A stretch of DNA of 64,000 nucleotides from an uncultured Fibrobacter sp. (GCA_934691725.1 CAKUTF010000001.1:62001-126000); one strand, 5' to 3'. Shown: positions 9,630 through 19,452, numbered from the stretch's first letter. Notes: generated from the sequence alone by a model not told the origin. Program-made: numbers and translations.

Positions 9630-10295
9630 TTACTTCTCTCTCTTCGGTTCAGACGAAAAAACGTCCTTGCCAATCTTTTCACCGTGCATGATCCAGACCT
9701 TGATACCGACAGCACCATAAACGGTCTTGGCGGTAGCAGTCGCATAATCGATATCGGCACGAAGAGTGTGCAGAGGTACGCGACCTTCGGCATACTTTTC
9801 GACGCGAGCGATTTCGGCTCCGCCGAGACGACCGCCACACTGAATCTTGACGCCTTCAATGCCCATGCGCATCGCACTCTGCATCGCGCGCTTCATCGCA
9901 CGACGGAAAGAGACACGCTTTTCGAGCTGGCGAGCGATGTTTTCGGCAACAAGTTTCGCATCAGCTTCGGGGCGCTTGATTTCGTGGACGCTAATATAGA
10001 TTTCTTTACCGGTCAGATATTGGAGTTCGCTCTTGAGACGCTCCAATTCTTCGCCTTTTTTGCCGATAACGACACCCGGACGAGCGGTAAAGAGGTTCAC
10101 GTTCACCTTCTTGACTGTGCGTTCAATGCCGACCTTCGCCAGGGAAGCATGTTCAAAACGCTTCATCAGGTAACGACGCAGCACGATATCTTCGTAAAGG
10201 AAATCGGCAAACTTGTCGTTTTCGGCATACCACTTCGACTGCCAGTCGTCAATTACGCCGAGACGAAGACCATACGGATGAGTTTTCTGACCCAT
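9630..10295 (-). CDS. rpsC: 30S ribosomal protein S3
   Basis: 221 aa. [20 protein letters not shown] start; type-II KH domain with [18 protein letters not shown] near residue 75; C-terminal S3 domain with [19 protein letters not shown]. At the mRNA entry channel with S4 and S5. Confidence 0.97.
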   Translation of the reverse strand: MGQKTHPYGLRLGVIDDWQSKWYAENDKFADFLYEDIVLRRYLMKRFEHASLAKVGIERTVKKVNVNLFTARPGVVIGKKGEELERLKSELQYLTGKEIYISVHEIKRPEADAKLVAENIARQLEKRVSFRRAMKRAMQSAMRMGIEGVKIQCGGRLGGAEIARVEKYAEGRVPLHTLRADIDYATATAKTVYGAVGIKVWIMHGEKIGKDVFSSEPKREK

Positions 10296-10298
10296 AGT

Positions 10299-10655
10299 TT
10301 ACTCCTTATCAGCGTTGTCAGCGACAACGACGGTCAAATGAGAGAGCGGCTTCGCGAGACGGTCTGCGCTTCCATGGGAACGCGGACGCATACGCTTCAT
10401 AATCGTCGCACCATCGGCGGAGATTGCCGCAATCTTGAGTTCTTCTGTCGTAACGGCGCCAGAAGCCTTCTGTTTGAAGTTCGCGACGGCGGACTTGATC
10501 GCATTTTCAACGATTGGAGCGCCTTTCTTTTTATTGCGAAGAACGGAAAGCATGGCGAATGCCTGGTCAACGGACTTGCCGCGCACCAGGTCCGCAACCA
10601 GACGGAGCTTGCGAACACCATAACGAATGTTCTTGACTTTTGCGATAGCTTTCAT
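10299..10655 (-). CDS. rplV: 50S ribosomal protein L22
   Basis: 118 aa. KNIRYGVRKLRLVADLVRGK near the start. The beta-hairpin that lines the exit tunnel (site of macrolide-resistance changes in other bacteria) lies around GATIMKRMRPRSHGSADR. One-base TAATG overlap with rpsS. Confidence 0.96.
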   Translation of the reverse strand: MKAIAKVKNIRYGVRKLRLVADLVRGKSVDQAFAMLSVLRNKKKGAPIVENAIKSAVANFKQKASGAVTTEELKIAAISADGATIMKRMRPRSHGSADRLAKPLSHLTVVVADNADKE

Positions 10656-10936
10656 TATTTAGCTCCTCCTGCAGCTTCTGCCTTGCGGTGGCCGCGGAAG
10701 ATACGAGTGGGAGAAAATTCACCCAGCTTGTGTCCGACCATGTTTTCGGTAACATAGACCGGGATGAACTGCTTGCCATTGTAAACGGCAAAAGTCAAAC
10801 CGACCATATCGGGAATGATGGTAGAACGACGGGACCAGGTCTTGATGGGCTGCTTCTTGTCGGAACTGGCCATTGCCTTGGTCTTGACCAAAACGTGGGA
10901 ATCCACGAAAGCGCCTTTCTTAATGGATCTCGACAT
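10655..10936 (-). CDS. rpsS: 30S ribosomal protein S19
   Basis: 93 aa. [18 protein letters not shown] start, [16 protein letters not shown] and [18 protein letters not shown] motifs. Head protein paired with S13. 3 nt after rplB. Confidence 0.97.
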   Translation of the reverse strand: MSRSIKKGAFVDSHVLVKTKAMASSDKKQPIKTWSRRSTIIPDMVGLTFAVYNGKQFIPVYVTENMVGHKLGEFSPTRIFRGHRKAEAAGGAK

Positions 10937-10939
10937 AGC

Positions 10940-11773
10940 TTATGCCCTCTTCTTCTGACGACGACGCACGATGTAGTGATCGGTACGCTTGTTGTTACGG
11001 GTTTTCTTACCCTTGCAGTTCTTGCCCCACGGGGAACAGGGGTGACGGCCACCGGAGGTTCGACCTTCACCACCGCCGAGCGGGTGATCGACCGGGTTCA
11101 TCACGACACCGCGGACAGACGGGCGAATGCCGAGCCAGCGGGAACGACCCGCGGAACCCGAAGATTCGTTCATGTGGTCGATGTTCGAAACCTGTCCGAT
11201 AGTCGCAAGACAATCTTCCGGAACCAAACGAATTTCGCCGCTCGGAAGACGGACCTGGCAGAGCTTGCCGTCCTTGGCGATAAGTTCCGCACCGGCACCG
11301 GCGGATCGAGCAATCTGGGCTCCCTTGCCCGGAATCATTTCGATGTTGTGGATCATCGCGTTCAGCGGAATGTCCTTCAGAGGAAGAGCGTTACCGATGC
11401 GATACTCGGCACCGACACCGGACTTCAAGACATCGCCGACCTTGATGTTCGCCGGAGCGATGATGTACTGGCGCTTGCCGTCCGCATACTTGACGAGAGC
11501 GATACGGGCAGAACGGTTCGGATCGTATTCGACGGTTTCAACGGTGCAGGGAATGCCCACACGGTTACGCTTGAAGTCGATGATGCGGTAGCACTTCTTG
11601 TGTCCGCCGCCACGACGACGGGAAGTAATCTCACCCACGTTGCTGCGACCGGAGCTGCGCTTTTTACCGACGGTAAGAGGCTTGTACGGCTTGTCAGCTG
11701 TGATTTCCTTCTTATCGTTCAACTGCTTGTAGCGCAGTGTCGGGGTAAGAGGTCTATAGCTTTTCAGACCCAT
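10940..11773 (-). CDS. rplB: 50S ribosomal protein L2
   Basis: 277 aa. Core protein near the peptidyl-transferase centre. [16 protein letters not shown] start and [22 protein letters not shown] region (here [15 protein letters not shown]). The active-centre loop reads [15 protein letters not shown], where many bacteria have HPHGGGEG, so the second His is Leu while the first is kept. Confidence 0.97.
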   Translation of the reverse strand: MGLKSYRPLTPTLRYKQLNDKKEITADKPYKPLTVGKKRSSGRSNVGEITSRRRGGGHKKCYRIIDFKRNRVGIPCTVETVEYDPNRSARIALVKYADGKRQYIIAPANIKVGDVLKSGVGAEYRIGNALPLKDIPLNAMIHNIEMIPGKGAQIARSAGAGAELIAKDGKLCQVRLPSGEIRLVPEDCLATIGQVSNIDHMNESSGSAGRSRWLGIRPSVRGVVMNPVDHPLGGGEGRTSGGRHPCSPWGKNCKGKKTRNNKRTDHYIVRRRQKKRA

Positions 11774-11775
11774 TG

Positions 11776-12078
11776 TTAGACTCCTTCAATCTCGGCAATC
11801 TTGTTGCCAGCCTGCAACGTGATGTAAGCCTTTTTCCAGTTGGGTTTTTTGCCTACAGCATTGCGTACACGTTTCATCTTGCCACGGTTGATCAAGGTGT
11901 TCACGGAATCGACCTTTACGCCAAAGCGGGATTCGATAGCGTTCTTGATTTCCGGCTTGGTAGCGGAAAGAGCGACCTTGAAAACATACTGACGGACACC
12001 CGTGCGCGGGTTCACCATCGCCTTGGAAGAACTTTCGGTAATGTGCGGTTCTACCAGGATTTCGTGGAGTTCTTTCAT
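11776..12078 (-). CDS. rplW: 50S ribosomal protein L23
   Basis: 100 aa. [19 protein letters not shown] start region and [19 protein letters not shown]. The docking site for SRP and trigger factor at the tunnel exit. 4-nt overlap (ATGA) with rplD. Confidence 0.95.
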   Translation of the reverse strand: MKELHEILVEPHITESSSKAMVNPRTGVRQYVFKVALSATKPEIKNAIESRFGVKVDSVNTLINRGKMKRVRNAVGKKPNWKKAYITLQAGNKIAEIEGV

Positions 12079-12698
12079 CTGGAACCTCCAGTGAGTTCTC
12101 CCAGAGCGTCCTGGGAAATCGCGATATTGTTTGCGCGAACGAGATCATAGGTGTTCACGTCTTGCACCCGAGCCGTACGAACCCAAGGGACGTTTGCGGA
12201 AGAAAGACGGAGATTCTTGTCGTTCGAGCCGACGAGGAAGAGCGCGTTGCGCTGTTCAAGACCGGCCTTGTTCACAACGGAAAGGAAATCCTTCGTCTTC
12301 GGAGCATCAAAGGAGAGGCTTTCGAACACGAGGACCTTGCCTTCCTTGGCCTTGTCGGAAAGGGCAGAATGGAACGCGATGCGCTTCACTTTCTTGTTCA
12401 CCTTTTCGAAGTAGTCGTGCGACTTCGGACCGTGAGCCTTGTTACCGCGGACCCAAACGGCAGAAGTGTTCTGACCGGCACGTGCGCGACCGGTACCTTT
12501 CTGCTTCCAGGGCTTTGTCGTACCGCCGCTGACCTGAGAACGGGTCTTGGTCTGGGCTGTTCCCTGACGACGATTGTTGAGAATCGCCTTGATATGCAGA
12601 TACACGCAGACCTTGTTGATCGGAGAATCGAACATCGCCGGAAGGTCCATTTCATTCTTGAATTCGCCGCTAGCGGCGTAGAGCTTTGCCTTTGCCAT
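12075..12698 (-). CDS. rplD: 50S ribosomal protein L4
   Basis: 207 aa. The tunnel loop contains RSQVSGGTTKPWKQKGTGRA and GQNTSAVWVRGNKAHGPK, invariant in L4. In Gammaproteobacteria L4 is the S10-operon repressor; whether that holds here cannot be seen. One-base overlap with rplC. Confidence 0.96.
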   Translation of the reverse strand: MAKAKLYAASGEFKNEMDLPAMFDSPINKVCVYLHIKAILNNRRQGTAQTKTRSQVSGGTTKPWKQKGTGRARAGQNTSAVWVRGNKAHGPKSHDYFEKVNKKVKRIAFHSALSDKAKEGKVLVFESLSFDAPKTKDFLSVVNKAGLEQRNALFLVGSNDKNLRLSSANVPWVRTARVQDVNTYDLVRANNIAISQDALGELTGGSR

Positions 12699-13315
12699 TA
12701 GCCTTTCCTCACCACGATGACTCCGTTCTTCGGTCCCGGAACAGCACCGCGAACAAAAATCAAATTGCGTTCGCCGTCAACCTTGACCACCTGGAGGTGC
12801 TTGACGGTGACTTTCTTGTTTCCATATTGACCGGCCATGCGCTTACCCGGAAAAACGCGTCCCGGATAGGAGTGAGCGGAAAGACCACCCGGTTCACGGA
12901 TGTTGTGCGTACCGTGACCGCGCGGACCCGTGTGGAAATTATAGCGCTTGACCGTACCGGAGAAGCCGTGTCCCTTGGAAATGCCGGAGACATCGACGAG
13001 CTTCACGTCTGCAAAATCCGCAGCGCCAAATTCCTTGCCGATGGGCCAGTCTTCAAGGTTTTCCACATCGAATTCAGCGAGGTAGCCGCGAACATCGAGG
13101 TTAGCCTTCTTGAAATGTCCGATGGTCGCCTTGTCGGCGCGACTTTCCTTGACGAGGCCAAAACCGACCTGAATCGCGGTATAGCCATCTTTTTCTTCAG
13201 TCTTGTGGCAAACGACCACGCACGGACCGGCTTCGAGAACCGTCACAGGGACGCATTCGCCGTTGTCCGTGAACACTTGGGTCATTCCCAGCTTTTTTGC
13301 AAGAATACCGTTCAT
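12698..13315 (-). CDS. rplC: 50S ribosomal protein L3
   Basis: 205 aa. Starts [20 protein letters not shown] at 13315; the frame is open ten codons further upstream but that part overlaps rpsJ. The tip loop has [21 protein letters not shown] and [20 protein letters not shown]. Confidence 0.96.
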   Translation of the reverse strand: MNGILAKKLGMTQVFTDNGECVPVTVLEAGPCVVVCHKTEEKDGYTAIQVGFGLVKESRADKATIGHFKKANLDVRGYLAEFDVENLEDWPIGKEFGAADFADVKLVDVSGISKGHGFSGTVKRYNFHTGPRGHGTHNIREPGGLSAHSYPGRVFPGKRMAGQYGNKKVTVKHLQVVKVDGERNLIFVRGAVPGPKNGVIVVRKG

Positions 13316-13319
13316 TGTT

Positions 13320-13628
13320 TTACACCTTAATTTCGACTTCGACACCAGCGGGCAGATCCAACTTCATCAGCGAATCCACGGTCTGCGGAGTAGCATCCAG
13401 AATGTCAATCAAGCGTTTGTGGGTACGGGACTCGAACTGTTCGCGCGAAGTCTTATCGACATGCGGAGAGCGAAGAACCGTGTACTTTTGAATCTTGGTC
13501 GGGAGAGGGATCGGACCCGCAATGCGGGCTCCCGTATTTTTTGCCGTATTTACGATATCCTGAGCGGAACGGTCAATCATACGATGATCGAACGACTTCA
13601 AGCAAATACGAATGCGTTCACCAGCCAT
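13320..13628 (-). CDS. rpsJ: 30S ribosomal protein S10
   Basis: 102 aa; also the NusE partner in NusB/NusG complexes. [20 protein letters not shown] start, [20 protein letters not shown] and THKRLIDIL motifs. First ribosomal protein after tuf (9 nt). Confidence 0.97.
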   Translation of the reverse strand: MAGERIRICLKSFDHRMIDRSAQDIVNTAKNTGARIAGPIPLPTKIQKYTVLRSPHVDKTSREQFESRTHKRLIDILDATPQTVDSLMKLDLPAGVEVEIKV

Positions 13629-13637
13629 TTTTATTCC

Positions 13638-14822
<1,185 letters not shown>

Positions 14823-14930
14823 TTTATCCTCTTCTTCACCAGAAGGTTTATCGCTTCAAATCTGCGGATGGTCTTCCATCCTGACATCCGGAAAGCATAG
14901 GAAGCGCTACTTCCCGAATTTGAGACCCCA

Positions 14931-14959
14931 AATTTAGTTGAATTTTTCTAAAATTGCAA
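14931..14959 (-). promoter_or_regulatory. Sigma-70-type promoter for the tuf-S10-spc-alpha operon
   Basis: Minus strand: -35 TTGCAA (14954-14959), 17-base spacer, -10 TAAATT (14931-14936). It lies about 110 bases upstream of tuf with AT-rich DNA on its upstream side. Seen by inspection only. Confidence 0.5.
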
Positions 14960-15058
14960 GACTTCATCTAAAAATTTTTACAAAGAATATACAAAAGACG
15001 CCAAGAGAGAGGGAAACACCCCGAAAGCGAGCGCATCCCTCCTCCGACATTCCATTTT

Positions 15059-15298
15059 CTACCCTAGAGTTTCTTTAAAAGCCCGCGGGCCGTCATAGCA
15101 TTGCCCAAAATAGATATACCTTTTATATCCATCTACCGCATTGTACCAATAAAGAGACGAGCCGTATGGTTCCGCATTCGACAACAACTGATCGACCGAC
15201 GCCTCGGAAAGATTCTAGTTGACCAGGACTCCCGCTGTAGATTCAGACGAAATGCACGAATAAGACTGGGTTGCCCGATTTCCACAAATCGAATACAT
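15059..15298 (-). pseudogene. Decayed gene fragment with in-frame stop
   Basis: On the minus strand an 80-codon frame from ATG 15298 to TAG 15059 is broken by one TAG at codon 28. After the break it reads like real protein (LSEASVDQLLSNAEPYGSSL, then LYWYNAVDGYKRYIYFGQCY). A single base change would restore CAG at the stop. I do not recognise the family. It sits in the 0.9-kb space between tuf and the AraC gene, next to dispersed repeat A. It could also be chance coding-like sequence. Confidence 0.35.
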
Positions 15299-15313
15299 CG
15301 ACACAGAAGCCTG

Positions 15314-15518
15314 CGAACGTCTAGGCTTAGTGGATAGTGGGCAGCGCATCAGACATCTAGATTTTTGGGAAACGGTAAGTGGGACATGGGATTTCCTGGC
15401 GAACTGTTTCTGTGCACTGTCATTCCCGTGCTCACTATGATGTCATTCCCCAGCTTGACCGGAGAATCCCCTTTAAGGAATGGGATTTGACAGGTTAGCG
15501 AGCTTATCGAGCTATGCC
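15314..15518 (+). repeat. Dispersed intergenic repeat, copy A
   Basis: About 200 bp, recognisably similar to copies at 47823-48002 (inverted) and 50037-50200. Shared order of blocks: GACGTCTAGGCTTAGTGG, CATCAGACATCTAG, TGGGAAACGGTAAG..GGGA, CTGTCATTCCC, then the hairpin ATTCCCCAGCTTGACCGGAGAAT, CCCTTTAAGGAATGGGATT and TGACAGGTTAGCGAGCTTAT. Non-coding, and placed upstream of the AraC gene. Confidence 0.6.
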
Positions 15519-15716
15519 CGATAATGACATTTGCCGAGTTCATGTCCGCCTATGCCGACGATAAATACCAAGGACTGCGAAATTCTCGTTTGCAATTTCG
15601 GAGAAAAACGGATTTATATACAGTCTGCTTTTTCGATGCCCGATGGGGAAAAACGCAACCCAAATCAAGCCAGGGAACATTTCATTCTATATCTTTACAA
15701 TCAAATAGGAGAAACT

Positions 15717-16721
15717 ATGGCAGGCGAATGGCACTTGATGGTGCAGGCGGTTGTCGAGGAAATCGACAGGTGCATCAGGAATCACGAGGACGAAAAGGCG
15801 ACGCTCGCTGCGCTTTCCAAAAAGCTGGGATTTTCGGAATTCTACGTTTCGCACAAGTTCCGCGAAATTTCCGGGCTGAGTTTCCGCGAGTATCTGCGGG
15901 AGCGCTCCCTTGCCTTTGCGCTAAAGGATGTGCGCGACACACAGAAAGGGCTTCTGGAGATTGCGCTTGAGCACGGATTTTCGAGCCACGAGGCGTTCAC
16001 CCGTTCGTTCAGGGAATCTTACGGCATGACGCCGAGCGATTTCCGCGCGAACCCGCGCCCGGTGGCGCTTCGGACTGTCATCCGCCCTTTCGACTGTTTT
16101 CTTGCCCAGACTGGAGGATTCAAAATGAAAGACGAAAACGGCAAAAATTCAACCGGCGAAATCAGGACTTACTTTGTGACGATTCCGGCGCACAAGTATC
16201 TTCACATCAGGAACTACGAGAGCATCGGCTACTGGGATTTCTGGCAGCGGCAGAACAAGATTCCCGGTCAGGACTGCGAGACGATTTGCGGGCTTCTGGA
16301 AAGCATTCCGGGAAAGCTCGACGATGCGGGCGGAAGCGAGGCGGATTCGGGAAGCGGTCAGATTATGGCGTTCATCAACGAGCCAACCGGAAGAATCTGC
16401 AGCTGGGGGATTCCTCTTGCAGAAAGCTACGGCGTGCGGCTGCCGGCGGACTGGAACGGCGAAGTGCCCAAACAGATGCGGCTGATGGACGTGGCGGAAG
16501 GCGAATACATCGTGTTCGAGCACGGACCGTTCGACTTTGAGACGGAGAACCAGAGCGTCGAGGCGGCGATGGAGGACGCGATGAAGAACTTTGACTTTCA
16601 CGCGGCGGGCTACGAGCTTGACACCGCGCAGGGACGCGTCTTTTACTTTTACCACGACTGCAAACGGTTCTGGAAATATGTTCGCCCGGTGAGGAGATTA
16701 TCGAGGCAAGCTCGGCAATGA
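15717..16721 (+). CDS. AraC-family regulator with GyrI-like ligand-binding domain
   Basis: 334 aa. The start is ATG 15717, preceded by AGGAGA five bases upstream; 62 upstream in-frame codons have no RBS and run through the repeat. Residues ~10-105 hold two helix-turn-helix motifs of the AraC/XylS type (LAALSKKLGFSEFYVSHKFR; LLEIALEHGFSSHEAFTRSF; GMTPSDFR). Residues ~120-325 resemble the GyrI/effector-binding domain (VTIPAHKYLHIRNYESIG; GEYIVFEHGPFDF) seen in regulators sensing small hydrophobic drugs or metabolites. Composition is GC-richer than the AT-rich neighbours. The last codons (RLSRQARQ, stop TGA) are formed by repeat-like DNA. It stands alone between repeats, suggesting acquisition. 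Confidence 0.85.
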   Translation: MAGEWHLMVQAVVEEIDRCIRNHEDEKATLAALSKKLGFSEFYVSHKFREISGLSFREYLRERSLAFALKDVRDTQKGLLEIALEHGFSSHEAFTRSFRESYGMTPSDFRANPRPVALRTVIRPFDCFLAQTGGFKMKDENGKNSTGEIRTYFVTIPAHKYLHIRNYESIGYWDFWQRQNKIPGQDCETICGLLESIPGKLDDAGGSEADSGSGQIMAFINEPTGRICSWGIPLAESYGVRLPADWNGEVPKQMRLMDVAEGEYIVFEHGPFDFETENQSVEAAMEDAMKNFDFHAAGYELDTAQGRVFYFYHDCKRFWKYVRPVRRLSRQARQ

Positions 16722-16779
16722 CAAGCACTCAGATCCGATAATGACAGGTTGCGATTATGTCATTTCATAACATAATTCC

Positions 16780-16873
16780 AATGTCATTCCTGTACTCGAT
16801 GCGGGAATCTCTTACAAGAAGAGATACTCAGTATGGCTCGTACGATCGCGTACCAAAAACCTAGACGTCCACA
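16780..16873 (-). repeat. Dispersed intergenic repeat, partial copy E
   Basis: Contains GTCATTCCTGTACTCGATGC-GGGAAT and GCGTACCAAAAACCTAGACG, matching blocks of copies A and C in the inverted orientation. With copy A it frames the AraC gene. Confidence 0.4.
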
Positions 16874-16891
16874 TCTTTAAATTTCAAACAA

Positions 16892-17476
16892 TTATTCCCC
16901 GGGCATCCAAAACAAGCATGCACAATAGACTTTCTTTTTCACAATGGATGTTCCCCCCCATTTTCCATCAACATCCACCCAAGCCCTAGAGCCTGACGTA
17001 GCCGCAACTTTGTCCCCTTTTCGATAAAAGAACACTTCTTTTACTTCCCTGTTCTTTTTATTCAAAACATCCTTTCTGAGTTTTACATATTCTTCGCTAG
17101 TAACCTCATATGTCGGAGTCACCCCCCAATAATGAGAACACATCCGTGCGCCGCCTAAATCCGGACAGGCAAGCGCTTCTTCTTTTCGAGGATAAAGGCA
17201 ACCATAATAAAAATCTTTTCCTTTGCCACACTCGGCATTCGGCGACTTGTATCGAGAATTTTCCACAGAAGAAACCGTACATGTGTCTTGCGGAGAATCC
17301 GGATTATAAGCTCCGCAAAACTTTACTGCAAGATATTCCTGTCCGTCACGCGGATCTTTCACAAGAGTCCAGCATTTTCCTAACTCATCCGGTTTTGAAA
17401 TACAAGGGAAATCCTTTGCGGAAACGGCAAAGGAAATTCCCACGACAAAAAGAATCGACAAGATTTGTTTTTTCAT
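16892..17476 (-). CDS. Secreted cysteine-rich protein, paralogue 1
   Basis: 194 aa. Signal peptide MKKQILSILFVVGISFAVSA followed by KDFPC. The mature part has about ten cysteines and the segment WTLVKDPRDGQEYLAVKFC, faintly like the opening of FISUMP domains (DxRDGQxYxTV). It ends CACLFWMPGE. It is the closest relative of the gene at 17679-18254; the signal peptides are nearly identical and the Cys pattern largely shared. Its ATG overlaps the stop of a peptidase remnant (ATGA), so it descends from a duplicated two-gene unit. Exported to the periplasm or surface; function unknown. Locally AT-rich DNA. Confidence 0.75.
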   Translation of the reverse strand: MKKQILSILFVVGISFAVSAKDFPCISKPDELGKCWTLVKDPRDGQEYLAVKFCGAYNPDSPQDTCTVSSVENSRYKSPNAECGKGKDFYYGCLYPRKEEALACPDLGGARMCSHYWGVTPTYEVTSEEYVKLRKDVLNKKNREVKEVFFYRKGDKVAATSGSRAWVDVDGKWGGTSIVKKKVYCACLFWMPGE

Positions 17477-17535
17477 GATTTCAATATTTTAGAAAGGTAT
17501 TCGTCATAGACTTCCTTGAGAAGCGGAATGTTGCT
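17473..17535 (-). pseudogene. 3' remnant of a duplicated metallopeptidase gene
   Basis: Twenty in-frame codons reading SNIPLLKEVYDEYLSKILKS and a TGA. They match the last codons of the peptidase gene at 18251-19201 (ending ...SKILKP) base for base with few changes, including the ATGA coupling to the next gene. Homology stops abruptly at 17535. This dates the duplication as involving both genes, with later loss of the first peptidase copy. Confidence 0.8.
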
Positions 17536-17579
17536 TGTTTTCTGCCTCGAATGGATTTACTTGACGATGATAATCCGCG

Positions 17580-17600
17580 TTCCCCGGTCAAGTCGGGGAA
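17580..17600. repeat. Hairpin fragment of the dispersed repeat
   Basis: TTCCCCGGTCAAGTCGGGGAA, the hairpin core of copies A, B and C, alone in the 200-bp gap between the two cysteine-rich paralogues. It could also act as a weak terminator, but no T-run follows. Confidence 0.4.
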
Positions 17601-17678
17601 GACTGCATACCGAAAATGTTTCGCAAAGCAATCCCGTTTCCCGCTAAACTCGACCCAAAAAGTTTAAACGTTCGCAAA

Positions 17679-18254
17679 TTACTCCCCAGGCACCCAAAAT
17701 TCACAGGCATAATAAAATTTTTTCTTCACAATCGTGGTCTCGCCCCATTTCCCATCGACATTCACCCACGCTCTATGACACGGCGTTTTTGCAACTCTAT
17801 CATCTGGATGATAAAAGAACATCTCTTTCACCTCTGTCAATTTTTTATTCAAAATTTTCTTTCGTATTTTTGCATACTCTCTACTGGTCACTTCATATGT
17901 CGGTCGCCATTCAAAATAAAGTTTACAACTAGTTTCAACTCCAAAATCCGGGCATGCGAGTTTCTCTTCCTTTGCAGAATAAAGGCAGCCATAATAAAAA
18001 TCCCTTCCTCTGCCACACTCGGCACTTGGCGACTTGTATCGAGAATTTTCCACATAGTGAATATGACAAGCCCCACCCTCAGAAATAGGCTTGCACGCCT
18101 TTATCGAGAGATACTCCTGTCCGTCACGCGGATCTTTTACAAGCGTCCAACATTTTCCTAGCTCATCCGGTTTTGAAATACAAGGGAAATCCTTTGCGGA
18201 AACGGCAAAGGAAATCCCCACGGTCAAAAGAATCGACAATATTTGTTTTTTCAT
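17679..18254 (-). CDS. Secreted cysteine-rich protein, paralogue 2
   Basis: 191 aa, same plan as the gene at 16892: signal peptide MKKQILSILLTVGISFAVSA, KDFPCISKPDELGKCWTLVK, the DPRDGQEYLS segment, conserved SRYKSPSAECGRGRDFYYGC, and an end of CEFWVPGE. The start codon overlaps the stop of the upstream metallopeptidase (CCATGA), so the two are translated together. In context, a partner, inhibitor or immunity protein of the peptidase is possible, but nothing in the sequence proves it. Confidence 0.8.
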   Translation of the reverse strand: MKKQILSILLTVGISFAVSAKDFPCISKPDELGKCWTLVKDPRDGQEYLSIKACKPISEGGACHIHYVENSRYKSPSAECGRGRDFYYGCLYSAKEEKLACPDFGVETSCKLYFEWRPTYEVTSREYAKIRKKILNKKLTEVKEMFFYHPDDRVAKTPCHRAWVNVDGKWGETTIVKKKFYYACEFWVPGE

Positions 18255-19201
18255 GGTTTCAATATTTTGGAAAGGTATTCGTCATAGACTTCCTTGAGGA
18301 GCGGAATGTTGCTATACCGATGCTGCCCAAGGGTATTTTCGTTCTCCATAAAGTCAAGCCGCTCTTGCATATTTTTTAGCCTCGCCGTCAATAAAGAATC
18401 ATTGGCTATAATCCAAGTATCGAGTTTCCCTTTGAGATACGGCCAGCACCAATCCTTGCCACGGATGGCACGCAAAGCCCAGTCCAATTTACGGAACTCG
18501 TTCAACCCATAAATATACACCAAATTTTGCAAAAGAGGCAAATCCACGACATGTTTAAATTCGTGGGTCAAGATTTCCAAATCAGGATAGCGGTTTGCGT
18601 CCAAGTGCATCGTGATTTCGGTATTCGGATACGTCGTCAAGGGAATGTCTTCCGCATGCAAGAAATTGTCCACAATATACGTTGACATTTCATACGCCAA
18701 CCTTTTGTTGGCTTCCCGATAAGTCCAGTTGAAAGCCTCGACACCATTGGGGTAACCCGGCTCGTATTCCGAAACGTATCGAATCTTCGGTCGGACATAC
18801 CGAATGCCGTAAGGCACGAGAATATTTTGAAACATCGCTTCGACATCTTCCGGCGAAGTCGGAGCATCGGGCAAGTCCAAGAACTGCGGAGTGTAGAGCG
18901 GACTCGTTTTATCGTATCGATAAGGTTCCGTATTTCGCTCATACGGAAGCATAAAGTCTTTACAGTCCTCATCCCTACCATGCGTCGTGTTCTTTCCGAC
19001 ATCGTCACAGATTTTTTTCACCACTTCGCTAAATGTCGGGGAGTCAAAATCTTTCTTTTCCCATTCAGGGTATCCCCGAAAATCGCTTTTTATCCCAAAA
19101 GGAAACACCGCTGTTTTATCCGCCACTGACAAAGGCCTTTTTTCCAAAGCAGCGTTCAAGAAAGATGACGTATAGCCGCTACGAAATTTTTCATTCGGCA
19201 T
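18251..19201 (-). CDS. HExxH zinc metallopeptidase-like protein without signal peptide
   Basis: 316 aa. Strong RBS (AAGGAGG, 4 bases before ATG). No signal peptide or membrane segment at the chosen start. H213-E-F-K-H217 in DLEILTHEFKHVVDLPLL is a zinc-peptidase motif within a helix; the third ligand is not evident. The first half (YEPGYPNGVEAFNWTYREAN, DIPLTTYPNTEITMHLD) is not a family I recognise. It is translationally coupled to the secreted cysteine-rich protein downstream. A peptidase in the cytosol paired with an exported partner suggests it may leave the cell by another route or act as a toxin-like effector (inference). Confidence 0.7.
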   Translation of the reverse strand: MPNEKFRSGYTSSFLNAALEKRPLSVADKTAVFPFGIKSDFRGYPEWEKKDFDSPTFSEVVKKICDDVGKNTTHGRDEDCKDFMLPYERNTEPYRYDKTSPLYTPQFLDLPDAPTSPEDVEAMFQNILVPYGIRYVRPKIRYVSEYEPGYPNGVEAFNWTYREANKRLAYEMSTYIVDNFLHAEDIPLTTYPNTEITMHLDANRYPDLEILTHEFKHVVDLPLLQNLVYIYGLNEFRKLDWALRAIRGKDWCWPYLKGKLDTWIIANDSLLTARLKNMQERLDFMENENTLGQHRYSNIPLLKEVYDEYLSKILKP

Positions 19202-19244
19202 AAAGCCTCCTTATCACCCGAATTTTCGGGAAAATAATGTGAAA

Positions 19245-19360
19245 TTTACACCAAACATTGCTATCTTTAAAACCTACCAAAGTTCGTTGGACAGCGATGT
19301 TTGACGCTAACTGATACCGGCAGTCTGAGGAAACAGGTTGCCGGTATTTTTGTCTTTTTA
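19245..19360 (+). ncRNA. Candidate structured small RNA with intrinsic terminator
   Basis: On the plus strand an 11-bp stem CAAACATTGCT (19252-19262) / AGCGATGTTTG (19293-19303, one G.U) encloses a smaller CCAA/TTGG hairpin. It is followed by a strong terminator: ATACCGGCA (19314-19322) / TGCCGGTAT (19339-19347), then TTTTGTCTTTTT. No gene ends upstream on this strand, so the terminator must serve a short transcript or a leader for the XRE gene. No convincing promoter was found. Divergent to the metallopeptidase gene. Confidence 0.4.
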
Positions 19361-19452
19361 ACAAGACTAAGATAAAAATTAACAATTAAATTAAAACCCG
19401 TCAAACCATTTTTAATTTTATTTTTGTATATTTTGTAAAAAAGGATTAAGCC

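Noticed and set aside
15314..15518. Possible CRISPR or tandem array among the repeats at 15.3, 47.9 and 50.1 kb
   Set aside because: Copies are single, far apart and in both orientations. There is no regular repeat-spacer structure and no cas gene.
17580..17600. Terminator for the peptidase/Cys-rich operon
   Set aside because: The hairpin has no T-run on either strand and matches the core of the dispersed repeat, so it was called a repeat fragment.
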